Assembly: GCA_963920575.1 (NCBI GenBank)
Contig: OY986965.1
Coordinates: 21,023,047 to 21,087,046 of the forward strand
Reading direction: 5' to 3'
Origin: Narthecium ossifragum
Taxonomy: Eukaryota; Streptophyta; Magnoliopsida; Dioscoreales; Nartheciaceae
DNA length: 64,000 nucleotides
The translations under genes and the position numbers were made by a program. The notes beneath the pieces were generated by a model. The model saw only the letters and a program-made list of their open reading frames with translations, did no database searches and was not told the DNA's origin. Positions 57,569-64,000 of the stretch are shown here, in pieces; the stretch's first letter is position 1; each line of letters opens with the position of its first letter.

Positions 57569-60500
57569 CTAGAGGACAGAACAAGAAGTACCTTGAGAAG
57601 AAAACAGCTGCGGAAACTCCTGCCGCATGCACGCCTCGCGCTCCCAAGTGATCTCCTCGATGCCTTTGTGCCTCCACATTACCTTGACCAAGGGAATCGT
57701 CTTGCCCCGCAAGACCTGATCTCTCCGGTCAAGTACCTGAACCGGCTGCTCAACGAAACTCGCGTCTGCCTCAAGCTCAATGTCATCCACCCTAATGGCA
57801 TGAGACGGGTCTGGGTGATACTTCCTTAGCATCGACACATGGAAAGTCGGGTGCACAGCAGACATGTGCTGAGGAAGATTTAGGTGGTAAGCTACCTCGC
57901 CAGCCCTCTCTAGGATCTCGAACGGCCCGACAAACCTCGGCGCCAACTTACCACCTCTGCCAAACCTGACGGACCCTCTGTACGGCGATGCTCGCAAGAA
58001 CACTCGGTCGCCGACTGCAAACTCCAACGGTCGTCGCCTCTGATCTGCATAACTCTTCTGCCGGCTCTGAGCAGTCAGAAGTCTTTGCCTGATCTGCACT
58101 AACCTCTCTGACGACCGCCTGACGATGTCTGGACCGGTGAGTGAAGCCTCTCAAACCTCTGTCCAGCACACTGGGGAACGACACGACCTACCGTACAACG
58201 CCTCGAAAGGTGCTACTCCAAGACTGGACTGGTAGCTGTTGTTGTAGGCGAACTCCACCAAGAGAACGTGCTCCTCCCAGCTGCCTCCCGCGTCGAGGAC
58301 ACATGCTCTCAGCAAGTCCTCCAAGATCTGAATAGTCCGCTCTGACTGTCCGTCTGTCGGCGGATGGAAAGCCGTACTGAAAGTGAGGAGTGTGCCAACT
58401 GCCTCCTGAAAGTCGCGCCAGAACCTGCTGGTGAACATGGGGTCACGATCTGACACGATAGAAACTGGAACTCCATGTAGTCTGACCACCTCTCTGACGT
58501 ACAAGCTGCCCAACCTGTCCGTCGAGTCTGTCACCCGCATAGGCAGGAAGTGCGCCGATTTGGTCAATCGATCAACGATGACCCAAATCGCGTCATTCCC
58601 CCTAGGAGATCTCGGTAGCCTGGTCACGAAGTCCATCATGATGTGCTCCCACTTCCACTCAGCTAGTAGAAGCGGCTGAAATAACCCCGGAGTCCGCTGG
58701 TGCTCTGCCTTGACCTTCTGACAGGTAAGGCAGCGCGATACGAACTCCGTCACTGCCCTCTTCATCCCACGCCACCAGAACTGTCGCTGAAGATCCTGGT
58801 ACATCTTGGTGCCGCCGGGATGAACTGCAAAGCGAGAGTGGTGGAACTCTCGCAGGACGTCGTCTCGAAGAACTGGATCTACTGGAACCACTACTCTGCC
58901 TCGGAACCGTAGCCCTCCGTCTGGCGATACTGTCCAGTCTCCGTCTGCGCCCTCCGTGCCCGCTGCTGTGCGTAACTCCTCGAGCTCTGGGTCACTGTTC
59001 AGTGCCTCCAACACTCTGGCTAGAACTGCTGGCATACCCTGCACTGCGTAGAGGAAGCATCTGGATCCCCGATCCTCAAACTCGAGCCCCAACTGGCCCG
59101 CTGTCTCTAGAGCCTACCACTGCCGCGCTGACAACCCTGCAACTGCTGCTCTGGTGTCTCTGACCTGTCTGCTCAGCACGTCTGCTACGACGTTTGCCTT
59201 ACCAGGATGGTAATGCAACTCGAAGTCGTAGTCCTCCAGTAGCTCCATCCAGCGTCGCTGCCTCAGGTTGAGGTCATGTTGGGTGAAAACGTGCCTCAAG
59301 CTCTTATGGTCCGAGAAGACAAAAAACTTCTCGCCATAGAGGTAGTGACGCCAGGTCTTCAGGGCGAAGACCACCGCTGCAAGCTCCAAGTCATGGGTCG
59401 GGTAGTTCCTCTCATGGTTCTTCAGCTGGCGAGAACCATAGGAAACTACGTGGCCCTCCTGCATGAGGACACACCCCAAACCCTCTCCACTGGCGTCACA
59501 GTAGACACTGTAACCGACGCCTCGCTCGGGGACGATCAGCACCGGTGTACTGGTCAACCTGGTCCTCAGCTCCACGAAGGCTCGCTCACAAGCATCATCC
59601 CACACGAACGGGACGACCTTCTGTGTCAGTCTGGTCAACGGTACGGCAACTCTGGAGAAGTCCCGCACGAACCGCCTGTAGTAACCCGCCAGGCCTAAGA
59701 AACTACGGACCTCAAACACTGTCCTCGGTCTCTGCCACTGTATCACTGCCTCGACCTTGGCCTGGTCAACTGAGATCCCTGCTGCCGACACCACGTGTCC
59801 AAGGAATCCCACCTGTGCAAGCCAGAACTCGCACTTGGAAGCCTTGGCATAAAGCCGATGCTCCCTAAGTAGCTGCAACACTGTCGCCAAGTGTCGCTCG
59901 TGCTCCGCGACTAACCGGGAGTAGATGAGAATGTCGTCAACGAACACCACCACGAACTCGTCTTGGAAGGGCCGAAAGATCCTCTGCATGAGATCCATGA
60001 ACGCTGCTGGTGCGTTCATCAGCCCAAAAGGCATCACCACGAACTCATACAGGCCGTACCGAGTCCGGAATGCCGTCTTCGGGATGTCGCAATCCCAAAC
60101 CCTCAACTGGTGGTAACCGGTGCGGAGGTCGATCTTCGAGAACACTGAAGATCCTCGAAGCTGGTCAAACAGGTCGTCGATCCGCGGCATCGGATACCTG
60201 TTCTTCACCGTCACCCTGTTGAGCCGCCTGTAGTCTGTGCAAAGTCGAAGGGTACCATCCTTCTTCTTTGCGAACAACACTGGCGCCCCCCAGGGAGACA
60301 TGCTGGGACGGATGAAGCCTCTGCTGGTAAGCTCGTCTAGCTGGGTCCTCAACTCACTCTACTCTGCTGGTGCCATCCTGAAAGCTGGGAGAGAGATCGG
60401 TGCCGTACCTGGTACTAGGTCGATCTCAAAATCGACCTCTCTGGGCGGTGGAAGCCCTGGTAACACCTCGGGAAACACATCGGTGTAGTCGCACACGATC

Positions 60501-62245
60501 CTGGGAAAACTGCTCTGCTGCACTCCCTCAGAACCAAACAAGGACAGACTGGCCAACAAGGCTGAGAGCTCGCTGCCACGTCTCCCCACACCACAAGCAA
60601 AGGAATCAGCTGAGAACCGATCCCCCAACAACACAAACTGTGTCCCATCGGGTGTCTAAGCGACCACCCTCCGGCGACTACAGTCGATGATAGCTCGGTA
60701 TACTGCTAACCAGTCCATACCGAGTATCACATCGAAGCCTATCATGTCTAGCACCCACAGGTCTAGACAGACACGGAGGCCTCCAACCTCCAAGGAACAA
60801 GATCGGCAGACCCGGTCTACCCTGACTGTGACGCCGATCGGTGAGTCTACAGACTGTGCCACCTCTAGCCAACTCGTCTCTAATCCTAGCGATGCCACAC
60901 ACATGCTAGCAATATAGGAATGAGACGCCCCAGAGTCTATCAGCACATCTACTAAAGAACTAGAAAGCTGAAAAATACCTCTGAGGACGGATAGCCCTGC
61001 CGCTGCCTGCTGGTACTGCTGCGGCTGTTGGTACGGCTGGTAAAACTGAACGGTGTCGGGCTGCTCACGCACCGGAAGAGCAAACACACGCCCCCACTGG
61101 CCGCCTCCACCCCTGGAGCGGCCCGGTCAAGCCCCTGACCCGCGACCACCACCGCTCCCCTGCCAGGCACCGTACCCCCCGCCTCTACTGCCCTGTGGCA
61201 CAGCGCTCCGCGCCCCTCGCATGGGACAGTCCTGGCGGAAGTATCCGGGCTGCCCGCACTAGAAACAAGTGGGTGGCGCGCCACCAGGCTGCTGACCCTG
61301 GCCTCCCCCTGACGGAGCCTACCCAGACGGCCCGACCGTCAGGAGAAACTGGCCTGGCGGACTAGGCAACTGTGCCTGGAACTGCTGCGGGCGCTGCGAC
61401 CGCTGCTGAAAGCGTCGCAGATGCCGCTGGTGCCCTCCGCCGAATCCCCCTCTCAACTGGGGCCTCTGCTGCTGCGAGCTGGTAGAGACTGCCGGTGGAA
61501 CTGCCTGGCGTCTCTCGTCCTGCGACTGCGCCTCCACAACTAAGGGGCAGTTCATAACTGCTGAGTGCGTCTGGAAGCGGTGGGAACACGTCTGGCGCCT
61601 GATCTCTGGACGAAGACCCTACTCAAACTGCCGTGCCCTGGCCACTGGATCTGCTGCCACTGCCCCCGCGAAACGGACCAAGTGCGTGAACCGGGTGGCA
61701 TACTGCTGCACGGTGCGAGTACCCTGCAAGAGGGACTGGTACTCGCGAGACAAGGCGTCACGCGTACTCTCCGGGAAGTACGCGTCCAAGAACAACGCCC
61801 TGAACTCCTTCCATGTCGGCTCCTCTCCACCACTGGTGTGCTGGGCAGTGCACCACCAGTCAAGGGCGTCACCATCGAGCTAGAACGCCGCGAGGGTGAC
61901 CCGGATCCGTTCATCCCCGACGAAGAGAGCGTCGAGAACGCGCGTGACTCCTCGGAGCCAGCCGTCTGTCATGGTCGGATCTCCAGTCTCACCGCTGAAC
62001 CTCGGCGGGTTCAGCCGCTGGAAGTATATCATGACCGCTACTGCGGCCCGCCCGTCGACCGGAGCGAGGACCCCCTCCTCGACGAGAGGAGCCTCCTCCC
62101 GTGCGACCGCAACCGTCGCCGGTGATGGCTCAGTCCATCGAGCTCTGACAGCCCTGACAGGTGCTACCCTGTCTGGTCGAGCGGGCCGACCAGGTTGTGG
62201 CCCACCTTGACCAACAACTGACGGTCGGTCTCGAGCTCCCGCCAT
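57569..62245 (-). pseudogene. Ty3/gypsy chromovirus Gag-Pol polyprotein, nine in-frame stops
   Basis: A single reading frame, 1559 codons including the terminal stop, with no frameshift but nine internal stops: 61880, 61619, 61319, 61259, 61127, 60656, 60359, 59114 and 58151 (lower coordinates; seven TAG, two TGA). Order: gag capsid domain (62000-61560); zinc knuckle CF*CGQPGYFRQDCP near 61255; aspartic protease DSGASHSYI (60937); reverse transcriptase with TDYRRLN and the catalytic FVDD at 59933-59944; RNase H ([11 protein letters not shown]); integrase with an HHCC finger, D, D and E residues (MMDF, SDRD, SERT); and a C-terminal chromodomain-like segment (VLDRRDQVLRGKTIPLVKVMW). The order PR-RT-RH-INT plus chromodomain, and long LTRs, suggest a Tekay/Del-like chromovirus. 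It cannot encode a full polyprotein. Confidence 0.93.
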
Positions 62246-62433
62246 CTGCGCAATCACCAACGACAAACGAGCGTACACTTGTCATAAACCCAAGATAAAG
62301 CAGCACAACATAAACCGGAAAAGCATAACACATCGAAAGGAGCATGCACGGATGTTCTAGACATAGAACTAACCCATTCCACGCTCAATCTCAACCGAAT
62401 CCTGATCCTAAACCCTGGGATCTACAACCTATG

Positions 62434-62445
62434 CTCTGATACCAA
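62434..62445 (-). other. Primer-binding site, initiator tRNA-Met type
   Basis: TGGTATCAGAGC on the minus strand, exact, three bases from the 5' LTR. It sets the element's polarity and is the same site as in both TR-GAG copies. Confidence 0.9.
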
Positions 62446-62448
62446 GCT

Positions 62449-64000
62449 GTCGCGCCCCGACCCGACCCGCGAAAGCCCAGCCGAGCCGGGCTACGCGAAC
62501 AGAAACCTAAAAAACGGCGGAAAATAATGGCGAGGGTTCCCTCTAACCTATTGGTCTCCCTAACAGTTCACCAAAAGCACCCCCAATTAAAAGACAATAA
62601 TTTAATGAAACCTCGAACCACAGATTTAAGAATTCAAAAAGATTTAATGTACATACCCTCGGAGAGGGGGAGTTCAAATACAACATTACTCCCGTAGGAG
62701 ACTATCTAACATAGGATAAAAACTGTAAAGGATCACCACCTCTCAAACTCCGCCTGGCGCTGCCGCACTGCCGACCAACTGCCCGGTAGGGGCCACGGAA
62801 GAAGAACTGACGCCTGCACCTGCAAAACGCAGTCCGGGTAGGAGTGAGCACTAAGCTCAGTAGGGATCTACACTACGACACACAGAAGGAAGAGGGAAAC
62901 GCAATAGTGTCGCCCTCAAGTAGGATCTGGGTGTATACAGGGGTCCCATAACCCCACCGCGTGTCCCTGGTGCCCAGGAGCAGCACACAGTAAGCTCAAC
63001 AAACACTGCTGACTCACATGCAGGAACCCGACACTGCAGGCGGGAAATGGCACCGCTGAGGGGGCCTCTCTACCACTCAAGAGTCTACACAGTGGAACAC
63101 CGGCACCTCAACATCCGACTCGAGGCCGACACGACCTCTACAATCATCAAGCAACCAGTGTACCAGTCATCTAAGCCTATCATCGAATCGACTGAACACC
63201 ACAATTCAAACCGGGTCCAAACTACCCAACCTCGATCCTAGGGCTAAGTCCGAGCTTCCAGCCTCGGGACGGTGACCCACAGATCACCCATGCCCTAACC
63301 AATGCAACTAATGCACAACAGGGAAATGCATACACAGATAAGAAGCAAAGCATGTAACAGTATGACAGTGCATCATATAAGTCTATCGGATCGCTGTAGC
63401 GGTACTACCGACCACTGCCAGCCGATCCGCAGCGGGTCCCGGCATTACGACGGTACCGCGACCGTCAACCGCGAACTCCTGAAACGGGAAGCAACCCCAA
63501 AAACCGCTGATGAACAGTAAACAATATAATATTATATTCCAAAATATAATATTATATTCAAACACCCAAAACCTCTACTTAGGGGCTAATTGATCCCGTC
63601 GATCCGACGTCCAAACGACTTCGGATTCAAGATCCAACTTAGCCATCAGTAGGTGTCTATACCAGGATCAACATATCCAAAATTCATAATCATCCAACGG
63701 TTGGATTAACGGGAAAACATTAATCAAAATCGCTAATCAAACTAACTCACCAATTAATTGCTGCAACACAGCCCTCCAGCAAACAATTCATAACAAATCG
63801 TAGAATAATCAGAAAAATATGAAATCAGTTGAGTTAGAGAGTAGATTCAAAGATCTAAAATTCTTATGTTCATCACAACCCAAGATCACGTACACGCCGG
63901 CCGAAAAACTCGCCACAAGCCGGCTGTTCTTCAAGAACAGCAGAAAACCGGAAATCCGAGATTAATCATGCATAAAACCTACTCAAATCTCGACTAAATA
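62449..64000 (-). repeat. 5' LTR of Ty3/gypsy chromovirus, cut by window edge
   Basis: This matches 55083-56650 closely with scattered substitutions and small indels (for example an extra GACCC near 62460). About 860 bases of the LTR lie beyond the window. Confidence 0.9.

Noticed and set aside
57569..62245. Programmed amber read-through of the chromovirus polyprotein
   Set aside because: Nine stops are spread over all domains, including inside the zinc knuckle, and replace different amino acids, so read-through or codon reassignment does not fit.
1..64000. tRNA or rRNA genes
   Set aside because: No cloverleaf or rRNA signature was recognised; TGGTATCAGAGC matches are retroelement primer sites and not tRNA genes.

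Overview
This is nuclear DNA of a flowering plant, and more likely a monocot than a eudicot. That reading is an inference from the very GC-rich first exons beside AT-rich introns and from the transposon types. There is no bacterial, phage or CRISPR signal. Two plant genes are visible. One is a split gene for an NADPH-dependent FMN reductase (NQR-type quinone reductase) at 22.0-23.0 kb, interrupted by an in-frame stop codon. The other is a complete eight-exon gene for a MORN-repeat phosphatidylinositol-4-phosphate 5-kinase at 39.8-42.9 kb. Nearly everything else is transposable-element DNA.

Layout. 1-1637: one LTR, cut by the window edge. 1638-21700: two inverted arms, apparently the ends of a long-TIR DNA transposon, enclosing a pile of nested elements: an old minus-strand LTR (3913 onward) holds a plus-strand solo LTR (4464-10150), which itself holds a copia-type solo LTR (6037-7065) and another gypsy solo LTR (7488-9814). 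The old LTR also holds an intact non-autonomous element (10191-16358) with two 2.3-kb LTRs and only a gag gene (TR-GAG type). 19.5-21.6 kb: a GC-rich pseudo-coding stretch followed by an array of AAGTTACTTTCC motifs. 22-29 kb: the reductase gene, two abutting Helitron-like ends, a hAT-like element inside an LTR remnant, and a PIF/Harbinger-like element carrying an EF-hand coding fragment. 29.4-35.9 kb: a solo LTR with a rearranged second TR-GAG copy inside it. 36-39.2 kb: a minisatellite and an 839-bp Mutator-like element with a perfect 9-bp target duplication. 39.3-44.4 kb: the kinase gene and its flanks. 44.4-49.3 kb: a gene-fragment-bearing element split by a solo LTR. 49.7-54.9 kb: a solo LTR nested inside a solo LTR. 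55.1 kb to the end: a Ty3/gypsy chromovirus on the minus strand with one LTR complete and the other cut by the window edge.

How they fit together. At least fourteen gypsy LTR copies share the ends TGTGAGGAC...GACA, a conserved block after the 5' end, and 5-bp target duplications. The coding chromovirus at 57.6-62.2 kb has lost function through nine in-frame stops. The TR-GAG copies share its primer-binding site, the sequence next to its 3' LTR and its LTR ends, so they probably moved using proteins supplied by relatives of it. LTR pairs have often recombined to solo LTRs. Boundaries marked with target duplications were read directly from the sequence; family names rest on motif recognition without database searches.
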